A stretch of DNA of 64,000 bases from the NCBI RefSeq assembly GCF_002215495.1, contig NZ_CP021378.1, positions 2,728,764 to 2,792,763 on the forward strand, given 5' to 3'. The notes below the pieces were generated by a model that saw only the letters and a program-made list of their open reading frames with translations, ran no database searches and was not told the DNA's origin. The DNA comes from Porphyrobacter sp. CACIAM 03H1 (GTDB lineage: Bacteria; Pseudomonadota; Alphaproteobacteria; Sphingomonadales; Sphingomonadaceae). Position 1 is the stretch's first letter; each line of letters opens with the position of its first letter. A program made the position numbers and the translations under genes. Shown here piece after piece: positions 25,838 through 34,297 of the stretch.

Positions 25838-26337
25838 TGGGCAGCGCGGAGGATCGTTTCGCCATCATCGATCTGGCCGCACACTACATGCGCGGGCTGG
25901 ACCGGCTCGACGGGGCATTGCTGGCGGCGCAGTTCTGGCCCGAGGCGCGGTGCGAATACGGGGTGTTCTCCGGCTCGCCAGCCGACTTCGCAGACTTCTG
26001 CATGACCATGCTCGCCGGGCACCAGCGCAACCATCACCTGATCGGCCAGCACCTGATCGACTTCGCCGGCGAAGATGAGGCCTTCGGCGAAGTCTACTAC
26101 CAGGCCTATCACCGCGTTTTCGATGACGGCGACGCGCCGCGCGATCTGTTCATCTCCGGACGTTACGTCGATCGCTACGAGCGGCGCGGGGGCATCTGGA
26201 AGATCGCCTACCGCAGCGAGCTGGTCGACTGGGTGCGCGATGATCCCGCGACCGACGGCATGGTTGCAGCCACCCCCTTCATCATGGGTCAGCGCAAGCC
26301 CGACGACCCGCTCTACCACCGCGAGGCGATGCGGTGA
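25837..26337 (+). CDS. NTF2/SnoaL-like protein coupled to a Rieske oxygenase
   Basis: Protein of 166 residues with the NTF2-like cone fold: helical start EDRFAIIDLAAHYMRGLDRLD, then FWPEARCEYGVFSG, HQRNHHLIGQHLIDF and the strand run FISGRYVDRYERRGGIWKIAYR. Members include scytalone dehydratase-like enzymes, ketosteroid isomerases and the beta subunits of ring-hydroxylating dioxygenases. It is bounded by 1-base and 4-base overlaps, so its product is made stoichiometrically with its neighbours. It may be a dehydratase/isomerase or a beta-like partner of the oxygenase; sequence reading alone cannot decide. Confidence 0.8.
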   Translation: MGSAEDRFAIIDLAAHYMRGLDRLDGALLAAQFWPEARCEYGVFSGSPADFADFCMTMLAGHQRNHHLIGQHLIDFAGEDEAFGEVYYQAYHRVFDDGDAPRDLFISGRYVDRYERRGGIWKIAYRSELVDWVRDDPATDGMVAATPFIMGQRKPDDPLYHREAMR

Positions 26338-27707
26338 GCAGGCCCGATCTCACCGCCCCGTCCGACCCCGCACTCGCGCCGGGGGAGGCGCGCTGCCCCG
26401 GCCCCTCGATGCAGGACATCCTCGATGCCGATGGGGACAATCCCCCTGCCGCGATGCGCGCGCAGGCCTACACCTTCCTCGGCGACGCAGACCTGCCCTT
26501 CGCGCGCTACACCGACCCGGCCTTCCACGATCTCGAGATGGAGCGCCTGTGGCCGGGCGTGTGGCAATGGGCCTGCCGCGAGGAGCATATCCCCGATCCC
26601 GGCGACCGCTATGTTTACGACGTCGGCCACCACTCGGTGCTGGTGATGCGCGGGGCCGACCGGCAGATCCGTGCCTTCGTCAATTCCTGTCCCCACCGGG
26701 GGATGAAGTTCGCCGCCGAAGGTTCGCGCGGGGTGCGGCGGGCGCATATCCGCTGCCCGTTTCACGGGATGAGCTGGAACCTCGACGGCAGCTTGCGGGA
26801 AATCCCCTGTCGATGGGACTTCCCCCACGTCTCCGACGAGAATTTCGGCCTCGACGAAGTCGCCTGCGAGACCTGGGGCGGGTTCGTCTTCATCCACATG
26901 GGTGCCGATCCGCCGCCGCTGGCCGAGCAGCTCGAAGTGATGCCGGAGCACTTCAAGCTCTGGCCGATGCACGACCGCTATGTCGCGCTCCACACCGAGA
27001 AGGTGCTGCCCGCCAACTGGAAGATGGCGATGGAGGCTTTTCTGGAAGCCTTCCACGTGCTCGAGACCCACGCGCAGGCGGTCTACACCGCCGCCGATGC
27101 CAATGCGCAATACGACATCTTCGGCAAGCACGTGTCGCGCTTCATCCATGCGGTCGGCGTGCCCTCGCCCCACCTCAGGCAGGAGGTCAGCGAGGCGACG
27201 CTGTTCGGCAAGCTGGGGCGCGATCCCTCCGCCTTGCCTGAGGGCGCCAAGGCCCGCGCCGAGCACGCGCGACTGTTGCGCGAGGAACTGGGCGCAGCTT
27301 TCGGTACCGACCTTTCGAGCGTCTCCACCAGCGAGATGATGGATTCGATCGAGTACTTCCTCTTCCCCAATGCCTTCTTCTTCCCCGGCATCGGCATCCG
27401 CCTATGCTACCGCTTCCGCCCGCTCGGGCCGGACGAATGCCTCCACGAGATTCTGGTGTTGCAGCCCCTCCCCGCCTCTGGCGAGCGCCCGCCGCCCGCC
27501 ACCCCGGTCCGGCTCGGCGTCGAGGACAGCTACACCACCGTCCCCGGCTTTGCGCTCGCGGAGATCCTCGATCAGGACACCGAGAACCTCAAGCTCCAGC
27601 GCGACGGGGCCAAGGCCTCGCGGAAAGGGGCGCAGACGCTCGGGAACTATCAGGAGGCGCGCATCCGCCGCCTGCACCTGACGCTCGACGAATACCTCGC
27701 CCGTTGA
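26334..27707 (+). CDS. Rieske non-haem iron aromatic ring-hydroxylating oxygenase, alpha subunit
   Basis: Protein of 457 residues from GTG 26334, which overlaps the preceding stop as GTGA. The Rieske 2Fe-2S ligands are Cys119 and His121 (CPHRG) and Cys141 and His144 (CPFHGM). The mononuclear iron site begins in NWKMAMEAFLEAFHVLETH, giving E-X2-H-X4-H where most enzymes have D-X2-H-X4-H. The family adds O2 to aromatic, terpenoid or steroid rings. Neither ferredoxin nor reductase is encoded nearby, so electrons must come from proteins encoded elsewhere. Confidence 0.9.
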   Translation: MSRPDLTAPSDPALAPGEARCPGPSMQDILDADGDNPPAAMRAQAYTFLGDADLPFARYTDPAFHDLEMERLWPGVWQWACREEHIPDPGDRYVYDVGHHSVLVMRGADRQIRAFVNSCPHRGMKFAAEGSRGVRRAHIRCPFHGMSWNLDGSLREIPCRWDFPHVSDENFGLDEVACETWGGFVFIHMGADPPPLAEQLEVMPEHFKLWPMHDRYVALHTEKVLPANWKMAMEAFLEAFHVLETHAQAVYTAADANAQYDIFGKHVSRFIHAVGVPSPHLRQEVSEATLFGKLGRDPSALPEGAKARAEHARLLREELGAAFGTDLSSVSTSEMMDSIEYFLFPNAFFFPGIGIRLCYRFRPLGPDECLHEILVLQPLPASGERPPPATPVRLGVEDSYTTVPGFALAEILDQDTENLKLQRDGAKASRKGAQTLGNYQEARIRRLHLTLDEYLAR

Positions 27708-27738
27708 CTCCCGGCGCCGGGTGCCGGAAAGCCGCAGG

Positions 27739-28131
27739 ATGCCGCTTCACCTGACCAAGATCGCCTTCGGGGCGAAAAGCTATGCGCATCTCGAAAGCTG
27801 GTATGAGGGCCGCGAGGCGATCGCCTTGACCACCCGCAACCGCCCGACGCGCCATGCGGAGTGTATCGGCGGATCGCTGTACTGGATCATCAATCACGCG
27901 ATCGTCGCACGCTCGCCGATCCTCGGGTTCGAGAAGACGGATGATGGCCGCTGGGACATCGTGCTCGAACCGCGCCTGATCCGCGTCCACACCCAGCCCA
28001 AGCGCGCGCATCAGGGCTGGCGCTACCTCACCGAGGACAAGGCCCCGAGGGACGTGGCCGAGGGGGAGGACATCGGCGATGCCCTCCCCGGCAGGCTGGC
28101 GATGAAGCTGGAGCGGCTCGGGCTGGTCTAG
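27739..28131 (+). CDS. DUF1489 family protein
   Basis: Protein of 130 residues, the normal size for this alphaproteobacterial family, opening MPLHLTKIAFG and containing IGGSLYWIINHAIVARSPIL and VHTQPKRAHQGWRYL. ATG 27739 fits the family N-terminus; a GTG at 27721 would add six residues. Function is unknown. It follows the oxygenase after 31 bases but is a conserved core gene on its own, so a functional tie is doubtful. Its TAG shares a CTAG with the convergent HdeD gene. Confidence 0.85.
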   Translation: MPLHLTKIAFGAKSYAHLESWYEGREAIALTTRNRPTRHAECIGGSLYWIINHAIVARSPILGFEKTDDGRWDIVLEPRLIRVHTQPKRAHQGWRYLTEDKAPRDVAEGEDIGDALPGRLAMKLERLGLV

Positions 28132-28706
28132 CCGCCCGGCGCGGGCTCGGCGTCCGCCTCCTTGCCGGTGCAGCACACGAAGCTGAAGCCGGTCAGGATC
28201 ATGTTGACCCCGACCACGATGCCGAGCAGCGCCACCGAAAGCCCGCTCGGCAGGCCGAACAGCACCAGCACGCCGAGCGCCAGCGACAGCAGTCCGGATA
28301 CGACGAACAGCCACCATGCGCGCTGCCGGCGGATGCGCAGGCCGAGCATGATCCGGGCCGCGCCATCGGCGGCGAAGAAGGCCCCGAGCAGCACCGTCAG
28401 CGCGAGCACGCCGGCCAGAGGGGCGACGAGGAAGATGATCCCGCCCCCGACATAGAGCAGCCCCAGCAGCACCTGCAGCGCGAAGCCGCGCCAGCCACGC
28501 AGCCGGATGGCCTGTACCAGCGTGACGATCCCTCCGGCGAGCAGGGTGACACCGACGACCAGATTGAAGGACAGGGCGGCTAGGAAGGGGAACAGCAGCG
28601 ACAGCGCCCCCACCGTCATCAGCAGCACGCCGAGCGCGACGAAGCCGCCGCGCCCGATATCGGGCAGCGCCCTGGCGGGCGCGCGCATCCGGGGCATGAG
28701 TGCCAT
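28128..28706 (-). CDS. HdeD family (DUF308) membrane protein
   Basis: Protein of 192 residues with six hydrophobic helices arranged as three repeated pairs, for example GGFVALGVLLMTVGALSLLF and LLGIVVGVNMILTGFSFV. DUF308/HdeD proteins are linked to acid or general stress in enterobacteria. The N-terminus MALMPRMRAPARAL offers three possible methionines; 28706 gives the longest. A stress-type protein gene lies just upstream on the same strand, 79 bases away. Confidence 0.85.
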   Translation of the reverse strand: MALMPRMRAPARALPDIGRGGFVALGVLLMTVGALSLLFPFLAALSFNLVVGVTLLAGGIVTLVQAIRLRGWRGFALQVLLGLLYVGGGIIFLVAPLAGVLALTVLLGAFFAADGAARIMLGLRIRRQRAWWLFVVSGLLSLALGVLVLFGLPSGLSVALLGIVVGVNMILTGFSFVCCTGKEADAEPAPGG

Positions 28707-28785
28707 CGTTCCGGCCCTTCGGTTCTGCGGTGCCGGACCGGGCGCGAGGGGCTTACCCCCGCGTCCGGCCAGGCTAGGCCAGCGA

Positions 28786-29304
28786 TCAGGCCACGCCGCG
28801 CGCCCGCGAGGCGTTGTGGCCGCCGTTGCGGTAGAGCACCTCGCGCAGCTTTTCCTCGTCGACGCCGATATCCTCGACCGTCACCACCACGCCGCCTTCC
28901 TTGATGCGGTCGTTGTAATAGGTCGCGTCTTCCTCGCTCACGCCGTGCTTGGTGAGCGTTTCGTTGAGCGTGCCGCCGATCGCGCCGAGAACCGCGCCGA
29001 CGCCGACCGCTTCCGGCACGGCGGCGGCAGCGATGGCGCCGGCCGCGGCGAGCGGCCCGACACCCGGGATCGCGAGAGCGGCCACGCCCAGCCCTGCGCC
29101 CAGCGCCCCGCCGCCGAGCACGCCGCGCAGCACGTTGCGATGGTCCTCGTCGGTCACGTCGATGTCGCCCGAGCGCGTGGTGGTGGTGCCCTTGTGGTGG
29201 GCGATCACCGACATGTCGTGATCGCCGATCCCCAGCATCCGCAGATCGCGCACGGCGCGCTCGGCTTCGGCGTGGCTGTCGAAAATGGCTGAAACCTTGG
29301 ACAT
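28786..29304 (-). CDS. General stress protein 17M-like (YflT domain) with glycine/alanine-rich core
   Basis: Protein of 172 residues from ATG 29304, preceded by AGGAGAA. The N-terminus SKVSAIFDSHAEAERAVRDL is the YflT-type ferredoxin-like start; residues about 55-110 are a long Gly/Ala zipper-like segment (GVLGGGALGAGLGVAALAIP) able to insert in or associate with membrane; the C-terminus TYYNDRIKEGGVVVTVE closes the fold. Such proteins are general-stress induced in several bacteria, but no exact EcfG promoter was found upstream. It pairs with the HdeD gene downstream. Confidence 0.75.
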   Translation of the reverse strand: MSKVSAIFDSHAEAERAVRDLRMLGIGDHDMSVIAHHKGTTTTRSGDIDVTDEDHRNVLRGVLGGGALGAGLGVAALAIPGVGPLAAAGAIAAAAVPEAVGVGAVLGAIGGTLNETLTKHGVSEEDATYYNDRIKEGGVVVTVEDIGVDEEKLREVLYRNGGHNASRARGVA

Positions 29305-29431
29305 GGGTGTTCTCCTGCTGGAATGGAGCGTCCGGCCGGATGGCGGGTCGCGTCCCACCGGCTTGCAGGGAACGGCGCAAAGGGGCGCTGACATGGGTGG
29401 CTGACGGACGGCCCCCCGCCCCGAATATGGG

Positions 29432-30118
29432 TCAACCCGCCGCGCGCACCTTCGCGGCGACGCGGCGCAGGGCGTTCACGTAGACCTCGGGGGTTTGCGC
29501 GCCCGGGATCAGGAACTTGCCTTCGACGATCATCGCCGGGACGCCGGAGATGTTCATGTCCCAGGCCTGCTGTTCCTCGGCGATAACGCGGGCCTCGAGT
29601 GCGGGATCATCGAGCGCAGCCTTCGCCGCCTCGCGGTGGAGGCCAGCCGCGGCGGCGATATCGAGCAGCACCGTCCGGTCCGACAGGTCGCGGCGCTGGT
29701 TGAAATGTGCGCGGAACAGCGCGAGTTTGAGGGCGGTCTGCACCTCGGGGCCGGCCTGCTCGAGCGCGAAGGCGAGCAGCTTGTGGCAATCGCGAGTGTT
29801 CCACATCATCGCCGGAGGGGCATCACCCTCACCTTCCCACGACAGCGACACGCCAGCGCTTTCGGCAATCGACTTCATCTGCCCGCGAATGCGCGCGCCC
29901 TCTTCCGCCGGGCGGCCATATTTGCGCCGGAGATGGGCCTCCTGCTCCTCGCCCTCGGGCGGCATCTGCGGGTTGAGCTCGAACGGTCGCCAGCGGATCT
30001 CGGCCGCGATCTCGCCTTCGAGTTCCTTCAGCGCCTTCGACAGCTGGCCATAACCGATCAGGCACCACGGGCACATGACATCCGACCAGATGTCGATGAC
30101 AAGGCGATGACCTGTCAT
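29432..30118 (-). CDS. DsbA-family FrnE-like oxidoreductase
   Basis: Protein of 228 residues with no signal peptide. Active-site CPWC lies in IDIWSDVMCPWCLIGYGQL and the cis-proline motif is SGVPAMIVEGKF, the layout of FrnE-type cytosolic DsbA homologues (disulfide isomerase or 2-hydroxychromene-isomerase-like). ATG 30118 overlaps the nudC stop as ATGA, which fixes the start. It is the last gene of a serine hydrolase-nudC-frnE run. Confidence 0.9.
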   Translation of the reverse strand: MTGHRLVIDIWSDVMCPWCLIGYGQLSKALKELEGEIAAEIRWRPFELNPQMPPEGEEQEAHLRRKYGRPAEEGARIRGQMKSIAESAGVSLSWEGEGDAPPAMMWNTRDCHKLLAFALEQAGPEVQTALKLALFRAHFNQRRDLSDRTVLLDIAAAAGLHREAAKAALDDPALEARVIAEEQQAWDMNISGVPAMIVEGKFLIPGAQTPEVYVNALRRVAAKVRAAG

Positions 30119-31008
30119 CGGTCGAGCCACCAGCACACCAGATGGTGCGCAATCGCGAAGGGGCGCGGGAAGTAGAGCAGATCCGTCCCCGCTTCCCCGG
30201 CCGCGCGCGCTTCCATCAGCTCGGCGCGGGTGAACCAGCGGGCGTCCTCGAGCTCGGTCTTGTCGATGTTGAGCGTCGGATCGTCGGCGACCGAGGTGCA
30301 GCCGATCATCAGCTGGCTCGGGAAGGGCCAGGGCTGGCTGGCGATGTATTTCACATCGCGCACCCGCACGCCCGCTTCCTCGTGGATTTCGCGCGCGACC
30401 GCTTCCTCGATGGTCTCGCCCGGTTCGACGAAGCCGGCGAGGGCTGAATACATCCTGGGCGGGAAGCGCGGCTGGCGGCCCAGCAGCAGCCTGTCCTCAT
30501 GTTCGACCAGCATGATCGTGACAGGATCGGTGCGCGGGAAGTGGTCCGCGCCGCAATTGTCGCAGTGCCGCTGCCAGCCGCCCTTGACGAGCTTCGTCGG
30601 CGAGCCGCAGCGCGCGCAGAAACGGTGCCGCGCATGCCAGTCGACAAGGCTCCTCGCCGCGCCGTAGATCGCCAGGTCCGGCGGCGCGAGCTGGGTCATC
30701 AGCTGCCACGCCCGCGGCATGGCATAGGCCGGCCCTTCAGCGCCCTCGGCGGGAACGGGAGCGAAGTGCGCCTTACCGTCGAGCATCCCGAGGAACACCA
30801 GTTCGGCCTCCTCGGGCACGTCCGCCAGCGAGCCCCACACCAAGCCGCCCTGCTCGTCCACGCCCGGCAGCAACCCCTCGAGCAGCAGCACCCTCGCGCG
30901 CCAGTTCATCAGGCCCGCCAGTGCCGCATCATCGACGCGGATGTGGTCCGCCCGGTCGATCGGCGATCCGGCGAAGGCCATGAGCGGCGCAGACGCGGGG
31001 GCGTGCAT
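30115..31008 (-). CDS. nudC: NAD+ diphosphatase NudC
   Basis: Protein of 297 residues. The zinc ribbon is CARC...CDNC (about 160-180), followed by the Nudix box in GFVEPGETIEEAVAREIHEE and the NudC-specific SQPWPFPSQLM. NudC cleaves NAD(H) to NMN and AMP and removes NAD caps from RNA 5' ends. The start ATG overlaps the upstream hydrolase stop by one base (TGATG), and its own stop overlaps frnE, so the three are translationally coupled. Confidence 0.95.
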   Translation of the reverse strand: MHAPASAPLMAFAGSPIDRADHIRVDDAALAGLMNWRARVLLLEGLLPGVDEQGGLVWGSLADVPEEAELVFLGMLDGKAHFAPVPAEGAEGPAYAMPRAWQLMTQLAPPDLAIYGAARSLVDWHARHRFCARCGSPTKLVKGGWQRHCDNCGADHFPRTDPVTIMLVEHEDRLLLGRQPRFPPRMYSALAGFVEPGETIEEAVAREIHEEAGVRVRDVKYIASQPWPFPSQLMIGCTSVADDPTLNIDKTELEDARWFTRAELMEARAAGEAGTDLLYFPRPFAIAHHLVCWWLDR

Positions 31009-32339
31009 CACGCGGCCTTCTTCTTCGCGCGCATCGCCGCGAGGTCGCTCTCCATCGCGGCGAGGAATTCGTCGCGGATCGGATAGGCTTCCGACGGCAT
31101 GTACTGGGTCCACAGCGCGCTGCGCAGGCCAAGCTCGAAATCGACCGCCGCCAGCGTGCCCGCCGCCCCGCCCCAGCCGAAGGTCGTGCCGGACGAGCGC
31201 CCGCCCGCGCCGTGGCCCTCGCCTTCCATCCAGCTTCCCGTGAGGTCGACCGTGGCCGGGATGAGGTTCGAGGTGCCGACGCGCACCGCCTCCTCGCTCA
31301 TCACGAACTTGCCATCGAGCCGGCCGTAGCCGAGCAGCATCCTCAGGAAGCGGTCATAATCCTTGGGCGAGGACACAAGGCCCCCGCCGCCGGTGGGCAC
31401 CTCGGGCGGATCGAGGTAGATCGAGTTCGCCGCCGGATCGAGCGGGAAGGCATTGCTGCCGAGTATGCCGTAATTGTCGGTAAGGCGGTGCACCTCGCTC
31501 GCGGGGACTTGCATCCAGGTGCTGGTCATGCCGCAAGGGTCGAAGATGCGCTTCTTGAGGAAGGCCTCGAAATCCATCCCGCTCGCCACCTCGATCACCC
31601 GGCCGAGCAGGTCGATCGAGCAGCTGTAGTTCCACTTCGTCGCCGGCTGGTACATCAGCGGCAGTTCGGCGAGGCGGTCGGCCCATTCTGCGAGATTGGG
31701 CGCGGGGGTCACGGGCGGGAAGCCCGGGATCGGCATCCGGCTCACCCGTCCGCCGACAAGGCCGGCAGCGCTGTAGGCATCGACCAGCGGCGATTTCGGG
31801 TTGATCTGGTAGGCCAGCCCGGCGGTGTGGGTGAGCAGCTGGCGGATGGTGATCGGACGGATCGCCGGCTCGGTGTCCATCAGGTCGGCGTCGGGGCGCA
31901 CCAGCACCTGCATGTTGCGGAAGGCGGGCAGGATCTCGTGCAGCGGCTGGTCGAGGCCGAGCTTGCCCTCGTCGATCAGGATCATGGTCGCCATGCCGGT
32001 GATCGGCTTGGACATCGAATATATGCGGTAGAGCGAATTCTCGTCGACCGGGGCGGGCTTCGCCAGCGAGAGCGTGCCGCCGCCGACGGTGTGGGCGTGG
32101 TCTTCCTGCCCCCAGCCGAAGGTCAGGAACAGGTTGGCGAGCTTGCGGGTGCCGACATACTTGTTTGCCATCGCCGCGACCGCGGGCCAGTCCTCGGCAA
32201 CGTCATGCGCCAGCAGCGCGCGGCCGAAGGGCAGCCCGGAAAGCGCGCCGCCTGCGGCCAGCAGCGCACCGCTGCGGAACAGGGCGCGGCGCGAGATCAC
32301 GGGAGAGGCGAAGGCGTAGGTCGACATGGGGGTCGGCAT
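31008..32339 (-). CDS. Tat-exported serine beta-lactamase-like hydrolase/esterase (class C fold)
   Basis: Protein of 443 residues from ATG 32339; ATG 32327 is equally possible. A twin-arginine signal SRRALFRSGALLAAGGALSG precedes the hydrolase domain. Catalytic SMSK (SxxK) lies in YRIYSMSKPITGMATM, the second-motif Tyr in WNYSCSIDLLGRV, and a C-terminal GWGG stands where beta-lactamases have KTG. This pattern fits family VIII carboxylesterases and EstB-like enzymes rather than true AmpC, so antibiotic hydrolysis is not implied. First gene of the run ending in frnE. Confidence 0.85.
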   Translation of the reverse strand: MPTPMSTYAFASPVISRRALFRSGALLAAGGALSGLPFGRALLAHDVAEDWPAVAAMANKYVGTRKLANLFLTFGWGQEDHAHTVGGGTLSLAKPAPVDENSLYRIYSMSKPITGMATMILIDEGKLGLDQPLHEILPAFRNMQVLVRPDADLMDTEPAIRPITIRQLLTHTAGLAYQINPKSPLVDAYSAAGLVGGRVSRMPIPGFPPVTPAPNLAEWADRLAELPLMYQPATKWNYSCSIDLLGRVIEVASGMDFEAFLKKRIFDPCGMTSTWMQVPASEVHRLTDNYGILGSNAFPLDPAANSIYLDPPEVPTGGGGLVSSPKDYDRFLRMLLGYGRLDGKFVMSEEAVRVGTSNLIPATVDLTGSWMEGEGHGAGGRSSGTTFGWGGAAGTLAAVDFELGLRSALWTQYMPSEAYPIRDEFLAAMESDLAAMRAKKKAA

Positions 32340-32422
32340 GTGGGGAGAATCTCCGGCTTGGTGCGTCGCGGCCATGTCTGCGGCAGGGCGCGGCGCGGGT
32401 CAATCGGGGGCACAGGGGGTGC

Positions 32423-32453
32423 TTGCAATCGCGGGGCGTATTAGCCATATAAG
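32423..32453 (+). promoter_or_regulatory. Possible promoter producing a leaderless transcript
   Basis: TTGCAA (32423-32428) lies 19 bases before TATAAG (32448-32453, 5/6 match to the -10 box); ATATAA at 32447 gives an 18-base spacer. The start would fall at or within a few bases of the ATG at 32458, which has no Shine-Dalgarno sequence ahead of it. Confidence 0.35.
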
Positions 32454-32457
32454 ACAC

Positions 32458-32679
32458 ATGCTCAACGTCCTCGCCTATCTCGTCGGGCTTGTCAGCCTCG
32501 TGATCGTGATCCCCGCGCAGATCCCCCTGCTCGGCTGGGCCAACTGGCTCGCGCTGCCGCTGATCGTGGTCGGGATCATCATCGGTGCCTTGTCCTCGAA
32601 GGACGGCGGGCGCAATTTCTGCCTGATCGTGCTGCTGATCGCGGGCGTCAGGCTGACGCTGGGCGGCGGGATCCTCTAG
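32458..32679 (+). CDS. 73-residue membrane protein, unknown function
   Basis: The product is almost entirely hydrophobic: LAYLVGLVSLVIVIPAQIP, a central LALPLIVVGIIIGAL and a C-terminal FCLIVLLIAGVRLTLGGGIL, so about three helices with a short KDGGRN turn. ATG 32458 is chosen because the promoter-like boxes end just before it and because upstream codons in the same frame are not hydrophobic. I do not recognise the family. Its TAG shares a CTAG with the mutY stop. Confidence 0.65.
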   Translation: MLNVLAYLVGLVSLVIVIPAQIPLLGWANWLALPLIVVGIIIGALSSKDGGRNFCLIVLLIAGVRLTLGGGIL

Positions 32680-33719
32680 TCCGCCGCCAGCGCGATCTGC
32701 GCTGCTTTCGCAAAGAGCGTCGCGAGGCCCGCCTCGCCGATCCTTTCGACCGGCCACCAGCCGCCCTCGCCCGCCGGTTCCTGCGCGGTTTCGAGCGTCA
32801 GCACCTCCAGCGTCAGGCTGGCATGGGTGAAGCCGTGCCGCACCGCGCCGAGGCTGCGCCATTCACCCGCAAGCGGCGGCGTGCCGGATCCATCCATGCG
32901 CGCGCTCCAGCCGTCGTCGGGCAGGGCGCGCATCCCGCCGAGCATCCCCTCTGGCGGACGGGTGACGAGCCACACATCGGCGCCCCGGTTGCGGGTGATC
33001 CAGTAGGCGGTGCCCCGCCGCTCCGGCACCGCCTTCTTCGCCGGCTTGACCGGCAGGCGTTCCGGCTCGCCTGCGCGGCGACCCTCGCAGGCTTCGGCGA
33101 GCGGGCAGAGGAGGCAGCGCGGGGACTTGCTGGTGCAGATATGCGAGCCGAGGTCCATCAGGGCTTGCGCGAAGTCCCCCGCGCGCCGCTCGGGCGTGAT
33201 CCTGTCCGCCGCGGCGCGGATCGCCTTGCGTCCGCCCGGCAGGGGTTCGTCGATCGCGAAGAGCCGCGCCGCCACCCGCTCGACATTGGCATCGACCACC
33301 ACCGCCCGCTCGCCGAAAGCGATCGCGGCCACGGCGGCAGCGGTGTAGTCGCCAAGGCCGGGAAGCGCGCGCAGTTCGGCCTCGGTTCGGGGAAAGCCGC
33401 CCCGCTCCGCCACGGCACGCGCGCATTTCACCAGATTGCGGGCGCGCGAGTAGTACCCGAGCCCCGCCCATGCCGCCATGACGTCATGGTCCGAAGCGGC
33501 GGCGAGCGCATCGACCGTCGGCCAAGTGGCGGTGAACTTCGCGAAGTAGGGCTTCACCGCCGCCACCGTGGTCTGCTGGAGCATCACCTCCGACAGCCAT
33601 ACGCGATAGGGCCATGCGGGGTCATCGGGCAGCGCGCTCCCCGGCGGCAGGCGCCACGGCAGGTCGCGGGCGTTCCCGTCGTACCACGACAGCAGTTGGT
33701 CGGAGATGCTGGCAGTCAC
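32676..33719 (-). CDS. mutY: A/G-specific adenine glycosylase MutY
   Basis: Protein of 347 residues from GTG 33719. The HhH-GPD glycosylase core has the catalytic Glu in WLSEVMLQQTTV and the catalytic Asp in VVVDANVERV, with LPGLGDYTAAA as the hairpin. The 4Fe-4S ligands follow the exact C-X6-C-X2-C-X5-C spacing in CTSKSPRCLLCPLAEAC. A NUDIX-like C-terminal domain (from about residue 235) reads 8-oxoG. MutY removes adenine opposite 8-oxoguanine. It is divergent from dciA, with about 30 bases between starts. Confidence 0.95.
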   Translation of the reverse strand: MTASISDQLLSWYDGNARDLPWRLPPGSALPDDPAWPYRVWLSEVMLQQTTVAAVKPYFAKFTATWPTVDALAAASDHDVMAAWAGLGYYSRARNLVKCARAVAERGGFPRTEAELRALPGLGDYTAAAVAAIAFGERAVVVDANVERVAARLFAIDEPLPGGRKAIRAAADRITPERRAGDFAQALMDLGSHICTSKSPRCLLCPLAEACEGRRAGEPERLPVKPAKKAVPERRGTAYWITRNRGADVWLVTRPPEGMLGGMRALPDDGWSARMDGSGTPPLAGEWRSLGAVRHGFTHASLTLEVLTLETAQEPAGEGGWWPVERIGEAGLATLFAKAAQIALAAD

Positions 33720-33748
33720 GCGCCGCCTATGGCATGGCGGGCGCAGAC

Positions 33749-34297
33749 ATGGGAAGCGACAAGAAAAGCACCGGCAAGGCCGCTCCGAAGCCCTATGCCC
33801 GCCCACGCGGACAGGGCGCGCGCGCGATCGGCGACCTGATGCCGGAAATCGGCCGCACCGCCTTCCGCCGCTTCGGCTTCGTGCAGTCCTCGGTCGTCAC
33901 CCGCTGGCCCGAGATCGTCGGCCCCGCTCATGCCCGCGTGTGCAGCCCGGAGGCGATCCGCTTTCCCCCGGGCGAGAAGGCCGAGGGCATCCTCGAGCTG
34001 GTTGTGGTGCCGGCCCATGCGCCGCTCATCACGCAGGTCATCCCCGAGATCATCGAGCGGGTGAACCGCTTCTTCGGCTACCGCGCGGTCGCCCGGGTCA
34101 AGCTGAGGCAGGGCGCCGTCACCCCGCCCGCTGACGGCAGGCCGGTGCGCCCACCGCCCTCCCTGAAGCCGATCCCGCTGGAACTGGGCGACAGCTTGCG
34201 CGATATCGGCGATCCGGAACTGCGCACCGTGCTCGAATCGCTCGCCCGCAGCCTCTCGAACAGCGAAGCCGACACCCCTCAGGACGACCAGACGTGA
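33749..34297 (+). CDS. DciA-like (DUF721) protein
   Basis: Protein of 182 residues from ATG 33749; ATG 33734 would add five residues. The DUF721 domain (about 22-115) includes FRRFGFVQSSVVTRWPEIVG and a KH-like fold pattern. DUF721 proteins are the DciA family, which handle loading of the replicative helicase DnaB in bacteria without DnaC. The N-terminal lysine-rich tail could contact DNA. It overlaps the following dsbA-like gene by four bases (ATGA). Confidence 0.8.
   Translation: MGSDKKSTGKAAPKPYARPRGQGARAIGDLMPEIGRTAFRRFGFVQSSVVTRWPEIVGPAHARVCSPEAIRFPPGEKAEGILELVVVPAHAPLITQVIPEIIERVNRFFGYRAVARVKLRQGAVTPPADGRPVRPPPSLKPIPLELGDSLRDIGDPELRTVLESLARSLSNSEADTPQDDQT

Noticed and set aside
31008..32339. 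AmpC-type beta-lactamase and macrolide resistance (with 16767-18221) as a resistance pair
   Set aside because: The hydrolase lacks a KTG motif and looks like a family VIII esterase; the Ere-like protein belongs to a broad family of mostly unknown substrate; the two are not linked.
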